The notes under the pieces are model-generated. The model made no database searches and was not told the origin of the DNA. It was given only the letters and a program-made list of their open reading frames with translations. This document shows positions 21,928 through 30,757 of a stretch of DNA of 42,827 bases, one piece after another. The position numbers and the translations under genes were made by a program. This DNA is from Vulcanimicrobiota bacterium. GTDB lineage: Bacteria > Vulcanimicrobiota > Xenobia > Xenobiales > JADMJV01. The stretch is taken from NCBI GenBank assembly GCA_023447635.1, contig JAEXNA010000178.1:1-42827 (forward strand). Reading direction: 5' to 3'. Numbering within the stretch: position 1 is the first letter of the stretch; each line of letters begins with the position of its first letter.

Positions 21928-22970
21928 GGCACCTGCTGCTCTCCTACCACACCTGCCCCACGGAACAGCCGGGAGAGGACCTGGCCGGCGGCATGAACGT
22001 GCTGCTGCGGGGTTTCTTGGAACACACTCGCTGGCCGACCGACGTGGTCACCCGCAGTTTTGCCAAGTATCAGACGGTGCCGCTGACTCCCTGGGTCACC
22101 TTGCACCGGCTGCCATGCGGGGCGGAGCGCCCCTGGAGTCGGGAGAAGGCGCTGGACTGTCTGCCGGCTTTCCATGAAGCTTTCGAGCGCTGGCTCGAGG
22201 GTCGAACGTTCGAGGTGGCCAGCGCTCACTACTGGATGTCGGCGACCTTACTGCGTCACCTTTCGTGTTCAGCCGGGGTAGTGTTCCACACTTTGCAGGC
22301 CCAGAAGGGGCCGGCGGACGGGCCGCTGGAGAGGCAGAGAGAGCAGGTCGAGACGGACCTTTCCCGGCGCTACCGCTGCGGTTTTTTGCACTGGCACGAC
22401 CTGCGGAACGCGCGGGGTCATTATCCCGAGCTTCGTGGCGGGGTGATTCGGCCGGGTTGTCAGGTGCCGATGCGAGAGGCGGTCCGGACTTCCGGGGTGC
22501 CGACGCGCTTCGGCTGGGCGGCGCGACGCGACGGGATCAAAAATTTCGAGGAGGCGCTGGCCAGACTGGCCGCTCTTCAGGCGGAGTTTCCCCAGGCGTC
22601 CCTGCGGGTGGCGGGGATGGAAGGGGAGGGGGGAGGCGGAGTGAGCTACCTCGGGCCGCTGCCTCCGGAGCGCATGGCGGAGTTTTACGACAACGTGGAC
22701 CAACTCTGGAACCTGTCCCACTACGAGACCTTCGGGCTGGGAGTGTTAGAGGCGCTGACGCGCGGCGCCTCGGTGGGGCTGTCCCACGGCAGCGACTGGG
22801 CGCGGAGGCTGCGTCGACTGGGAATCCCCACGGAGCCAGGCCAGGCGTGGAGCGGGGAGCAGCGCGAGAAGGCGCTGCGCCTGGCCGCCGCCTACCGGTG
22901 GGAAACGGCGATGCCCGGCTGGGAGCGCTGGCTGCGCTCCCTGAGCCGGGACAGCGTCGGAGCGGTTTAG
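21924..22970 (+). CDS. mshA: MshA-like glycosyltransferase (GT4 fold)
   Basis: In actinobacteria MshA joins UDP-GlcNAc to inositol phosphate in the first step of mycothiol synthesis. This 348-residue protein has near its start HTCPTEQPGEDLAGGMNV, which parallels the MshA pattern HTSPLxQPGxxDAGGMNV. It then has SAHYWMSA (MshA: HSHYWLSG), a VIRPG segment, and the GT-B Glu-x7-Glu motif in YETFGLGVLEAL. It is shorter than MshA (about 430) and the usual GR-x-EKN loop is altered (GWAARRDGIKN). The GTG at 21924 overlaps the phosphatase stop. Its TAG stop overlaps the TAA of ino1 on the other strand. The N-terminal match is strong; the actual acceptor and donor remain inferred. Confidence 0.75.
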   Translation: MRHLLLSYHTCPTEQPGEDLAGGMNVLLRGFLEHTRWPTDVVTRSFAKYQTVPLTPWVTLHRLPCGAERPWSREKALDCLPAFHEAFERWLEGRTFEVASAHYWMSATLLRHLSCSAGVVFHTLQAQKGPADGPLERQREQVETDLSRRYRCGFLHWHDLRNARGHYPELRGGVIRPGCQVPMREAVRTSGVPTRFGWAARRDGIKNFEEALARLAALQAEFPQASLRVAGMEGEGGGGVSYLGPLPPERMAEFYDNVDQLWNLSHYETFGLGVLEALTRGASVGLSHGSDWARRLRRLGIPTEPGQAWSGEQREKALRLAAAYRWETAMPGWERWLRSLSRDSVGAV

Positions 22971-24067
22971 GAGAGGGGAGCCAGCGGCTCGCGCACCGGC
23001 AAGGCCAGCAGTTCCGCCACACCGCGACGGGCGTCTTCCAGCGAAAGCTGGACCGGCGGGCGCTTCATAAAGCAGGCCGAGGGAGCTTCGATCGGGCCGG
23101 ACAGGCCGCGGTCGAGCGCCACCTTACAGTAGCGGATGGCGTCCATCGCGCAGCCCGCACTGTTGGGCGAGTCCATCACCGAGAGCTTCAGTTCGAGCTC
23201 GATCGGCTGGCCCGCGAACCCTTCGCCCTCGATGCGAAGGAAGCAGAGCTTGTTGTCTTCCAGCCACGGCACGTAGTCGGACGGTCCGATGTGCAGGGCG
23301 GCGTCGTGGCCCTCGGGGAGCACGGACGAAACGGCCTCGGTCTTGGAGATCCGCTTCGAACGCAGACGCTCCTGGCTGAGCATGTTCAGGAAGTCGGTGT
23401 TGCCGCCGGTGTTGAGCTGGTAGCTGCGCTTGACCTTGATACCGCGCTCGGCGAACAGTTGGGTCAGGGTGCGGTGCACGATGGTGGCGCCAAGCTGAGA
23501 TTTGATGTCGTCTCCGACGATAGGAAGGCCCACCTGGCGGAAGCGCTCGGCCCATTCGGGATCCGATGCCAGGAAGACCGGCATACAGTTCACCATCGCC
23601 ACTCCGGCTTCGAGGCAGGCCGTCGCATAATGACGCGCGGCCTGCTCCGAGCCGACCGGAAGGTAGCTGATCAGGACGTCGGCTTTGGCTTCGCGCAGCG
23701 CCTCGGCTACGTTCACGGCTTCGTGTTCGGCCGGAACGAAGGAGACTTTGGGGTCGTGCTCGCTCATGTGAGGGGCGATCCCGTCAAGGATCGGACCCAT
23801 CTGCACCACGGGGCCGGGCGAGGCCAGGGCGTCCACGAACCAGGGCGTGCAGTTAGGAGCGGAAGCGAGCGCTTCGGCCAGCGTCCTGCCCACCTTGCGC
23901 ACGTCGACGTCGAACGCGGCCACGACTTCGATGTCGGCGACGCCGTACTCTCCCACCTTCTCCTCGATCAGGCCGGAGCGTGACTCCCGGCTATAGTACT
24001 GCAGCCCCTGCACCAGGGCGCTCGCGCAGTTGCCCGCGCCCACGATGGCTAAGCGAATTTTCGACAT
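22967..24067 (-). CDS. ino1: Inositol-3-phosphate synthase (actinobacterial Ino1 type)
   Basis: This NAD-dependent enzyme converts glucose 6-phosphate to inositol 3-phosphate. The 366-residue chain starts with a Rossmann motif (VGAGNCAS) and follows Mycobacterium tuberculosis Ino1 closely: SYLPVGSE, the PVFxASDP segment, IVGDDIKSQ-x-GAT, LNTGGNTDFLNM and DSPNSAG. It is translated after the upstream gene (TGATG overlap) and converges on mshA with a stop-codon overlap. Bacterial Ino1 supplies inositol for phosphatidylinositol lipids, mycothiol or solutes. Here the neighbouring MshA-, MshD- and IMPase-like genes favour a glucosaminyl-inositol product. Confidence 0.93.
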   Translation of the reverse strand: MSKIRLAIVGAGNCASALVQGLQYYSRESRSGLIEEKVGEYGVADIEVVAAFDVDVRKVGRTLAEALASAPNCTPWFVDALASPGPVVQMGPILDGIAPHMSEHDPKVSFVPAEHEAVNVAEALREAKADVLISYLPVGSEQAARHYATACLEAGVAMVNCMPVFLASDPEWAERFRQVGLPIVGDDIKSQLGATIVHRTLTQLFAERGIKVKRSYQLNTGGNTDFLNMLSQERLRSKRISKTEAVSSVLPEGHDAALHIGPSDYVPWLEDNKLCFLRIEGEGFAGQPIELELKLSVMDSPNSAGCAMDAIRYCKVALDRGLSGPIEAPSACFMKRPPVQLSLEDARRGVAELLALPVREPLAPLS

Positions 24068-24909
24068 CAGATCTCCTTGACGAACTGTTTGGCGTCCCAG
24101 ACGGTCACGTCGGCCCCGTGGCAGACGTGGTGTAGCCCTTCCGGGTATGGCCAGTTAGGGTGCGGCTGCCAGAGAGCGACCTCTCGCTCCTGATAGTGGT
24201 CGGGAGTCAACCGCTCGACCTCATAGACCACTATTCCCCCGCCGTATGTCCTGCGTCGGTCCTGGGCGGGCCGGTAAAGCCGGCCGTTCTCCCGCCAGGG
24301 GAGTCCGGCCGGTCGAGCCTTGTCAGGTCGATGGACGGCCGGGCTCTGGCGGTGTTCGGTCCAGGGACCGGTCAAGCTCGGCGCATGAAAAAGATAGGTG
24401 TTGTCGCGGGCGCGTCGGCTCTGGTCGCCAACCCACATCCAGTAGCGGTCCTCATGCCACACGACGGTCGGATCCACACCTGCGAAATTCGGCAATAGCA
24501 CGGCCTCTTGCTGCCACACATCAGGGAAACGTAGGCAGCGGTACAGGGCGACTTCGCCCCGTTCGTGCTGTTCAGGGATGCAGTAGAGTTCGCCGCTCTC
24601 TTCGATGAGAAAGGGGTAGGAAAGGTGCCAGTCCTGGACCAGAGCCGGACGCGGCGCGAAACGATGGAGAGGCGACGCCGAGATGCGGCCGCGCCCCGAG
24701 GCGGCCTCGTAGTCTTCGAAGAACACCCAGGTCTCGCCCTGATGCTGGTAGAGGAACGGATCGGCGTAGTATCGCTCGGGGGCAGAGTCCAGCCACTGGG
24801 GCGTCGCGATCTCGTCCGGTCTCGGCGGGAGGGCGAGGCCGTTCGGGTGGAATGCCATCGCCCAGCGATCGAGCAGCGGGGGAGCGTTCATGTCGGTTGC
24901 GATAACCAC
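24067..24909 (-). CDS. Five-bladed-propeller protein like the GINT1 N-terminal domain
   Basis: This 280-residue protein shows repeated motifs of a GH43/DUF377-like propeller: YYADPFLYQHQGETWVFFEDY, HLSYPFLIEESGELYCIPE, VDPTVVWHEDRYWMWV, and LYRPAQD-x5-YGGGI. These match proteins annotated as glucosamine inositolphosphorylceramide transferase 1 N-terminal-like; in the plant protein the transferase is a separate C-terminal domain, absent here. The predicted promoter places transcription start almost at the GTG (24909), so a leaderless start there fits; an ATG at 24891 is the alternative. It is co-transcribed with ino1, so an inositol- or glucosamine-containing ligand is plausible. Catalysis is not shown. 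Confidence 0.7.
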   Translation of the reverse strand: MVIATDMNAPPLLDRWAMAFHPNGLALPPRPDEIATPQWLDSAPERYYADPFLYQHQGETWVFFEDYEAASGRGRISASPLHRFAPRPALVQDWHLSYPFLIEESGELYCIPEQHERGEVALYRCLRFPDVWQQEAVLLPNFAGVDPTVVWHEDRYWMWVGDQSRRARDNTYLFHAPSLTGPWTEHRQSPAVHRPDKARPAGLPWRENGRLYRPAQDRRRTYGGGIVVYEVERLTPDHYQEREVALWQPHPNWPYPEGLHHVCHGADVTVWDAKQFVKEI

Positions 24910-24918
24910 GTGACCTGG

Positions 24919-24958
24919 AATTTACAAAAATTAGGCATACCTAGCAACCCCTTGGGGT
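24919..24958 (-). promoter_or_regulatory. Promoter of the propeller-ino1 operon with embedded palindrome
   Basis: On the minus strand, TTGCTA (24947-24942) and TAAATT (24924-24919) are 17 bp apart. The palindrome TAGGTATGCCTA (24943-24932) starts within the -35 and runs into the spacer; on the plus strand it reads TTAGGCATACCTA. A second palindrome, ACCCC-TT-GGGGT (24947-24958), abuts it. TTAGG...CCTAA half-sites are typical of DtxR/IdeR/MntR-family metal regulators, though their spacing here is shorter than in the iron box. The MFS gene diverges from the same 60 bp. Confidence 0.5.
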
Positions 24959-24969
24959 AAAGTCGGGGC

Positions 24970-26298
24970 ATGACCCGTCTGCGACAAGACCTGCGCTGGA
25001 GCTCGAAAGAGGGCACCACCTGCTGCGTCATGCTGGGAGCGGGCGAAAGTTCGCTCTCTCCTTACCTGCTGGCGGCCGGCCATTCGGCCGTCTCGAGCGG
25101 CCTGATCACGACCGTGCCGCTGTTCCTCGGAGCGCTGCTACAGAACCTGTCTCCCAGCGCGCTGAAGCGTCTGGGCTCGGTACGCCGCTGGTCGGTCGGA
25201 ATGGCCACGCTGCAAGGGATCACCTTGCTGCTGCTGGGTGGGGGCGCGCTGCACGGCGGCATGCCGCTGCTCCTGATCTTTGCTCTGGCCAGCGTTTACT
25301 GGGCCGCCGGCTGGTCGGTTGGGCCGGCCTGGAACACCTGGATGGACAGCGTGATTCCGGCGCGTCTCAGGGCCCGCTTCTTTGCCCGTCGCAACGCGTT
25401 CTGCATGCTGGTGCAGTGGGCCACCATGATGGCGGCCTCGGCGCTTTTGATGTGGGGCCAAAAACAGGGAGCGGCTCAGGCGGTCTTCGCCGGCCTGTTC
25501 CTGCTGGCCGGAGCGGCCCGTCTTTATAGCGCTTCTTGCATGGGGCGCCAGAGCGAACCGGTGCCGCTGCCGCCCGACTACAGCGTTCTCTCTTTTGCTC
25601 AGGCGCTTTCGAAGGTGCGAGGGCAGGCCAAAGCTCGACCGCTGATCTACATGCTGGGGGCGCAGCTCTCGATGACCCTGGCGGCTCCGTTTTTCGTACC
25701 GTACCTCAAAGAAGTTCGCGGTATCGGCTATGGCGGCGTCATGCTGTGCATCGCGGCTGCTATCTTTAGCCGCGCCCTACTACTGCCCCGGCTGGGCACC
25801 ATCGCCCGGCGCACCGGGCCGCGTCGCCTTTTTGCCGTGAGCGGCTGCGGCCTGGCCGTGGTGCCGCTGCTCTGGCTGCTGCCCGGACTGGGTCTGGGCG
25901 GGTTTTTACTGCTGCAGGTGCTGGCGGGCGCTTTTCTTGCCTGCTATGAGATGGCCGTAACCCTGGTCTACCTCGAGGCGATCCCGGTGGGAGACCGCAC
26001 CAGCGTGCTGACGCGCTTTAGCGTGGTCAACACCTTCGCCATGCTGGTCGGTTCGGGATTGGGCGGTCTGCTTTTGACCGCAGGCGGCAACCACGCCTCG
26101 GCTTACGCCGCCCTGTTCGCGCTGGCTTCGCTGGCCCGTATGGCGGCGTTGACGCTGCTGCGGGAGAAACCGGAAGGCACTTCGCAGAAACCTGCTCCTG
26201 CAGGGACGGGTCGGGGGGAGCAACATCACGCCACGGCGGCGCAGCTTCACGGTCGCCACGACGGGGGTCGGAAAGGTCAAGAAACTCTTACGCGATGA
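24970..26298 (+). CDS. MFS-type transporter
   Basis: This 442-residue protein has about 12 hydrophobic segments in two sets of six, separated by a cytoplasmic loop near residues 195-220 (basic, containing the SFAQALSKVR stretch). A polar His/Gly-rich tail of about 40 residues follows. It resembles major facilitator permeases, possibly exporters, but no substrate signature is recognised. It diverges from the propeller-ino1 operon and overlaps the next gene by ATGA, so it may move the product or a precursor of the inositol pathway; that is context only. Confidence 0.8.
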   Translation: MTRLRQDLRWSSKEGTTCCVMLGAGESSLSPYLLAAGHSAVSSGLITTVPLFLGALLQNLSPSALKRLGSVRRWSVGMATLQGITLLLLGGGALHGGMPLLLIFALASVYWAAGWSVGPAWNTWMDSVIPARLRARFFARRNAFCMLVQWATMMAASALLMWGQKQGAAQAVFAGLFLLAGAARLYSASCMGRQSEPVPLPPDYSVLSFAQALSKVRGQAKARPLIYMLGAQLSMTLAAPFFVPYLKEVRGIGYGGVMLCIAAAIFSRALLLPRLGTIARRTGPRRLFAVSGCGLAVVPLLWLLPGLGLGGFLLLQVLAGAFLACYEMAVTLVYLEAIPVGDRTSVLTRFSVVNTFAMLVGSGLGGLLLTAGGNHASAYAALFALASLARMAALTLLREKPEGTSQKPAPAGTGRGEQHHATAAQLHGRHDGGRKGQETLTR

Positions 26299-27557
26299 GT
26301 CGTCTCGTCATTATGGGGTCGGGCGAGACCGCCCCCTCTCTGGTACCGGTGCACCGCAAGCTTCTCTCCTCGTTGTCGCAGCCCCAGGCCTGCTGGTTCG
26401 ATACCCCTTACGGGTTTCAGGAGAACGCGCCGATCCTCAGCGGGAAGACAGTCGATTTTTTCCGGGAGAGTCTGGGCGTGCCGCTGCGCATCGCCTCGCT
26501 GCTCTCTGAAGAGACCCCCGAACGAGAAAAGCAGACCGCCTACGGAGTGGCTCAGGCCTCGAACTACCTGGTCGCCGGGCCCGGCAGCCCTTCCTACGTG
26601 CTCAACGTCTGGAAGAGCAGCGCCGTACCTTCGCTGTTTTTAGAGAAGCTTCGGAACGGCGATAGCGTCGTGGTGTTTGCCAGTGCCGCCGCCTGCGCGC
26701 TAGGGCCGGCCTCCTTGCCGGTCTACGAGATCTACAAGGTCGGCCAGAAGCCCCACTGGTTGGAGGGGCTGGACCTGCTGGGCTCCCTGGGCTTCCGAGC
26801 CGTCGTGCTGCCACACTTCAACAACACCGTGGGAGGTAACCACGACACCCGCTTCTGTTACATGGGCGAACGTCGGCTTCGTCTGTTAGAGGAGCAGCTC
26901 GACCCGGACCTCTGGATTTGGGGCGTGGATGAGCATACCGCCGTCATCCTGGACCTGACCGGCGAGCGCTTCGAGGTGCGCGGCAAAGGCGGCCTGACGC
27001 TACGGCACCAGGGCAAGACCGTGCACTACGCCAGCGGATTCGAAGGTTCGCTGTCGCTGCTGCGACACCCCGGCGTGGAGCCTCTGGAGCTCGAGGTGAA
27101 GCCGGAGCCGGAAGCGTCGGGCTCCCCTCTGGTGGCTCAGGGGCTAATCACCGAACTGGTGCGACCCCACCAGGAGGCGTTCCGCGCGGCCCTGGCGGAC
27201 GGAAACGCCCCGGCGGCTGCCGAGCAGCTTCTGCTGTTCGAGGGGATCCTGGAAGAGTGGAGCGGCGATTCGGACACTCACCACAGGCAGCTCGCCCGAG
27301 CGGGTTTCCGTCTCCTGGTTCAGGAGATAGGAGCCGCTGCAGGCCCTAAGGCCCCCGACCTTCGCGGGACGGTTGCCCCCCTGGTCGAGACGCTGCTCGA
27401 GCTTCGCGTAATAGCTCGGGCCGAAGGGCGCTACGACCTCTCGGACCGCATCCGCGGTGCCCTCGACGCCTACGGGGTCGAGGTTCGAGACAACCGGGAC
27501 GGAGCGACCTGGGACCTGCGCGCGTCTTCTACACCGTCCGCTGCTTCGGCCAGATAA
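26295..27557 (+). CDS. Peptidase S51/GAT-like domain fused to a CysRS C-terminal-like domain
   Basis: This 420-residue protein has two parts. Residues 1-250 begin MGSGETAPSLVPVHR and continue through FDTPYGFQENA, GPGSP and VVFASAAACALG, resembling the S51 peptidase/cyanophycinase or class I glutamine-amidotransferase-like fold (the expected nucleophile Ser is replaced by Ala in the GxSAG-like position). The last 130 residues (RPHQEAFRAALADGNAP onward) resemble the helical C-terminus of cysteinyl-tRNA synthetase, including a YDLSDRIRGALDAYGVEVRDNRDGATW-type end. The synthetase catalytic domain is absent. MshC, the cysteine ligase of mycothiol synthesis, derives from CysRS, which makes the position suggestive. 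It overlaps the MFS gene by ATGA and the kinase on the other strand by 29 bp. Confidence 0.7.
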   Translation: MSRLVIMGSGETAPSLVPVHRKLLSSLSQPQACWFDTPYGFQENAPILSGKTVDFFRESLGVPLRIASLLSEETPEREKQTAYGVAQASNYLVAGPGSPSYVLNVWKSSAVPSLFLEKLRNGDSVVVFASAAACALGPASLPVYEIYKVGQKPHWLEGLDLLGSLGFRAVVLPHFNNTVGGNHDTRFCYMGERRLRLLEEQLDPDLWIWGVDEHTAVILDLTGERFEVRGKGGLTLRHQGKTVHYASGFEGSLSLLRHPGVEPLELEVKPEPEASGSPLVAQGLITELVRPHQEAFRAALADGNAPAAAEQLLLFEGILEEWSGDSDTHHRQLARAGFRLLVQEIGAAAGPKAPDLRGTVAPLVETLLELRVIARAEGRYDLSDRIRGALDAYGVEVRDNRDGATWDLRASSTPSAASAR

Positions 27558-28640
27558 AGGAGAAGGTGCAGCCCTGACCGGGCTGGGACTCCACGGCGAC
27601 GCTGCCGCCGGCTTCTTCGACGGTTTTCCGGACCAGGGAAAGGCCAACGCCACTACTTCCGGCCTTCGAAAGCTTTTTGAAGACCTCGAAAATGCGCTGA
27701 TGGTGGGCGGGGTCGATCCCCGGGCCGTCGTCTTTGACAGAGAAAAGGACGTGGTCCCCCATGTCACGGGCTCCGACCTCGATACGCCCTTGTTCCTTGT
27801 GGTGATGGAGGACCGCGTTCGAAATCCGGTTGCGCAGAACGGTGGCCAGGGGGCGACCCGAGTTTTGAGTACCGGCATCGGACCTGAGGTCGCAATCTCG
27901 AGGCCGGCCGGGCGAGGGGTCAGTTCGGCGATCTCGGCCACCATGGCTGCCGTGTCGACTTCGATATCCTCGTCTTGAGAGAAGTCGGTGGTCGAATAGG
28001 CCAGCAGTCCGTTGAGCAGGCGCTCCATACGGTTGGCCTGCTCCTTGATCTGCTCGACCCGCTCGCGCGCGCCGGCCGGCAGTTCGGGGCCGAAGTCCTC
28101 GATCAGTAAGTCGGAGAGGTTGCGGATCCCTCGCAGCGGCGTTTTCAGGTCGTGCGAGGCGGTGTAGCTGAACGCTTGCAGCGCCTGGTTCGACTGTTCA
28201 AGCAGACGCGACTTGCGCTCGAGTTCGTTTTGCGCGGCGGTGCTAGCGGCGACCTCGAGGCGAAGCTGTTCCGGACTGGGGTAGGAGAGCAGTTTGGGTA
28301 CCAGGTCGAACAGCACCACTACGGCCACCCAGGAGATCAGCGCCGTGAACACCTTGACCACGGCCGAGGCTCGATAGATCGGGTACCAGAAGATCACGAC
28401 TTCGACCAGGTGGTTGGTGCCGCAGGCCAGGATGAAGGCGCCGAAGACCGGGAAGATGTAGGAGAACGGCAGGTCCTTCCGTTTGCCTTTGAAGTACAGC
28501 AAGATGATCGGGATGGCGAAATAGGCCGCCCAGATCAAGAGGTCGCTGGAGATGTGGACCCAGCCCAGCCAGTCGGACCAGCGCCCGCACTGCCAGCGCG
28601 CGGGGAAGTCGTCGAGCCCCAGGAAATATCGACACGTCAT
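27529..28640 (-). pseudogene. Ethylene-receptor-like sensor histidine kinase, apparent frameshift near 27851
   Basis: Residues about 25-120 form three membrane segments with the ethylene-binding signature of plant ETR1: Asp33, Tyr40, Pro44, Cys73 and His77 (ACGTNH). ETR1 uses D25, Y32, P36, C65 and H69, a constant offset of 8, and Cys and His bind the Cu(I) cofactor. A HisKA domain with ASHDLKTPLRG follows near residue 170. At about 27849-27853 a run of five G (C on this strand) breaks the frame. One more base would read on as VLRNRISNAV, DDGPGID and the ATP-binding G-boxes to a stop at 27529. Assembly error or true inactivation cannot be separated here. The start overlaps the upstream hybrid kinase stop (ATGA). 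Confidence 0.8.
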
Positions 28641-30558
28641 GACGTCTTGACTCCTTCGGCGTACAGTTCGTTGCTCGGTCGGGCCAGCATCGATTCCAGA
28701 TGGTCGACCAGACCCTGCACGCTGAACGGCTTGGCCAGCAGCATCTCGTCGGGCGAGAGCGGCTGATCGCCAAACTCTTCTCCCAGGTAGCCCGAAATGT
28801 AGAGCGTGGGCAGTTCGCCGCCTTCACTGCGAAGCTGCCGGGCCATTTCGCGCCCGCTCACTCCCGGCATACGAACGTCGGTGACCAGGGCGATCAGGTT
28901 GGCGCGGTGGCGCTGGCCCAGCATCAGCCCTTCCATGCCGTCGCTGGCGTCGATCACGGTGTAGCCGCGACTTTCCATCACTCGGCGGATGAGCACCCGC
29001 AGCGACGGTTCGTCTTCGACCAGCAGCACCGTCCCGCTGGCCGGACTGATTTCGCTGGTAGGGGCTTCCCGAGCTTCCGGCTCGACGATGCTCTGGTCGG
29101 ACAGCGGCAGCAGAACCTGGAACTCCGTGCCCTTGCCCACCTGGCTTCGCAGGGTGATCTCGCCTCCGTGGGAACGCACGATGTTGAACACGGTGGAAAG
29201 GCCCAGGCCGGTGCCCAGGTGGTTTTTCGTGGTGAAGAACGGTTCGAAGATCTTTTCCCGGTTTTCCCGCGGAATGCCGTGGCCGTGGTCGCGCACGGTC
29301 AGGCGAGCTTTGTCGCCGACCTTGCTGGCCTGGACCACCAGGCTGCCGCCGTCGGGCATGGCGTCGCGGGCGTTGACGACAAGATTCATCAGAATCTGCT
29401 CCAGCCGGGATCGGGTGACATCGATCGGCAAGGAGTCCTCACTTACCGTCACTTTGAGCGAAATATGATCGCCGACGGTGCGGCGCAGCAGTTGACCGAG
29501 TTCGGTCGTGGTCTGGGCCAGGCAGCAGCCGGTTCCCTTGACGTCGCCGTCCCGAGAGAAGGTCAGGAGCTGTTTGATCAATTCGGTGGCGCGTCGGCTG
29601 GCCGATTGCACCTGGGCCAGATCTTCCTGGGCCGGGTTTGCCTCTTCCAGCGACTCGGCCACCAGATGGGTGTAGCCCACGATACAGGAGAGAATGTTGT
29701 TGAAGTCGTGGGCCAGTCCACCGGCCAGGCGGCCCAGCGCATCCATCTTCTGGGCCTGGAAGAACTGCCCCTCGAGCTCTTTGCTTTCCGAGATGTCCTC
29801 GGTCACCCCGACCCAGACGGGGACTCCGTCCTGGCTCGTTCGGGTGGCCCGCTCTCGGAGCCAGACCAGTTCGCCGCTGGCGTGCTGGTATCGGTAGTTG
29901 ATGTCGTAAGTCGTCTCGCTGGTGTTACGAAGCTCGAGCAAGGTCGCCAGGTCGTCTTCGAGGACACCGCTCAGCGCCTCCATTGGGCCAAGGTTGGTGT
30001 CCCAAATGGTCTCGACCAGGGGGGAGGCGTAAAGAAATCGGCTCCAGTCGCCCTGGGCGATCCAGAAGCCCTCTCGGATCGATTCCAGGATCAGGCTCAG
30101 CCGTCGCTCGCGGACCAGGATCTCTTCGTAAGCGGCATCGAGTTCCCGCTTCTGGCGATCGAGTTGGCGCTGCATCGAGTAGCGCTCGACCCCTTTGCGA
30201 AGAGTCAGCCGCAGTATGTCGCCGCTCAGTCCGTCCTTGGTCAGATAGTCGTAGGCGCCGGCTTTCATGCCGCGCACGGCTTGGGCCGTCCCCGACTGCC
30301 CGGTGAGCACGACGACCGGCAGTCCCCGGGTGGCGCATTCCGCGATAAAGGCCGAGCCGTCGGCATCGGGTAGACCGAAGTCCATAGCACGCAGTGAACG
30401 CCCTGCTGATCCATGATCTCGCGAGCGGCAGCCGCCGTGGAACAGGCCTTGACCTGAAACTCTCGCCCCAGCAGGCGAGCGATCCACTCGCTGTCGATGT
30501 CGTCATCTTCCACGAGTAGGACCCGAGGCACGCTCTCGTGCTCCGTCTGCTCATCCAT
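28637..30558 (-). pseudogene. Hybrid sensor kinase REC-PAS-HisKA-HATPase-REC, apparent frameshift near 30386
   Basis: A first receiver domain starts VPRVLLVEDDD and runs in one frame to GVHCVL. It continues in another frame from MDFGLPDADG (phospho-acceptor Asp) through VVLTGQSG and YDYLTKDG. Joining the two requires one inserted base near 30385-30388. Next come a coiled coil, a PAS domain (about 150-260), HisKA with GGLAHDFNNIL, an HATPase with NLVVNARDA, DHGHGIP and GTGLGLS, then a C-terminal receiver (VLLVEDEPSL, TDVRMPG, KPF). The ATG at 30558 is preferred over 30579 because MDEQTEHES lies closer to the domain. With the ATGA-linked ethylene-type kinase downstream it forms a two-gene signalling operon. 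Confidence 0.8.
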
Positions 30559-30757
30559 AATGGGACCACTCCCCCCCATATTTCACATCTGGCCCGCCTG
30601 CGGCGGCAGGGTTCGAGCCAGCGGGGCTTCCGGTTGGTCCCCTATACTTCAATCTTCGGGTGTTCAGGATTTACTCCTGGTGTTTAACTCTTGTAGAGGT
30701 AGTTTGAGGTTGCTTTTGGGTTAAAGGTATCGACTAGCCTGCACGGAAGTCTAAGAG

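Noticed and set aside
22265..23983. 572-residue plus-strand frame across mshA and antisense to ino1
   Set aside because: It is out of frame with mshA and antisense to ino1. No domain matches, and its amino-acid composition is unnatural.
28700..30373. 557-residue plus-strand frame opposite the hybrid kinase
   Set aside because: It is a complement of a gene with clear kinase motifs. It has no SD and no domain.
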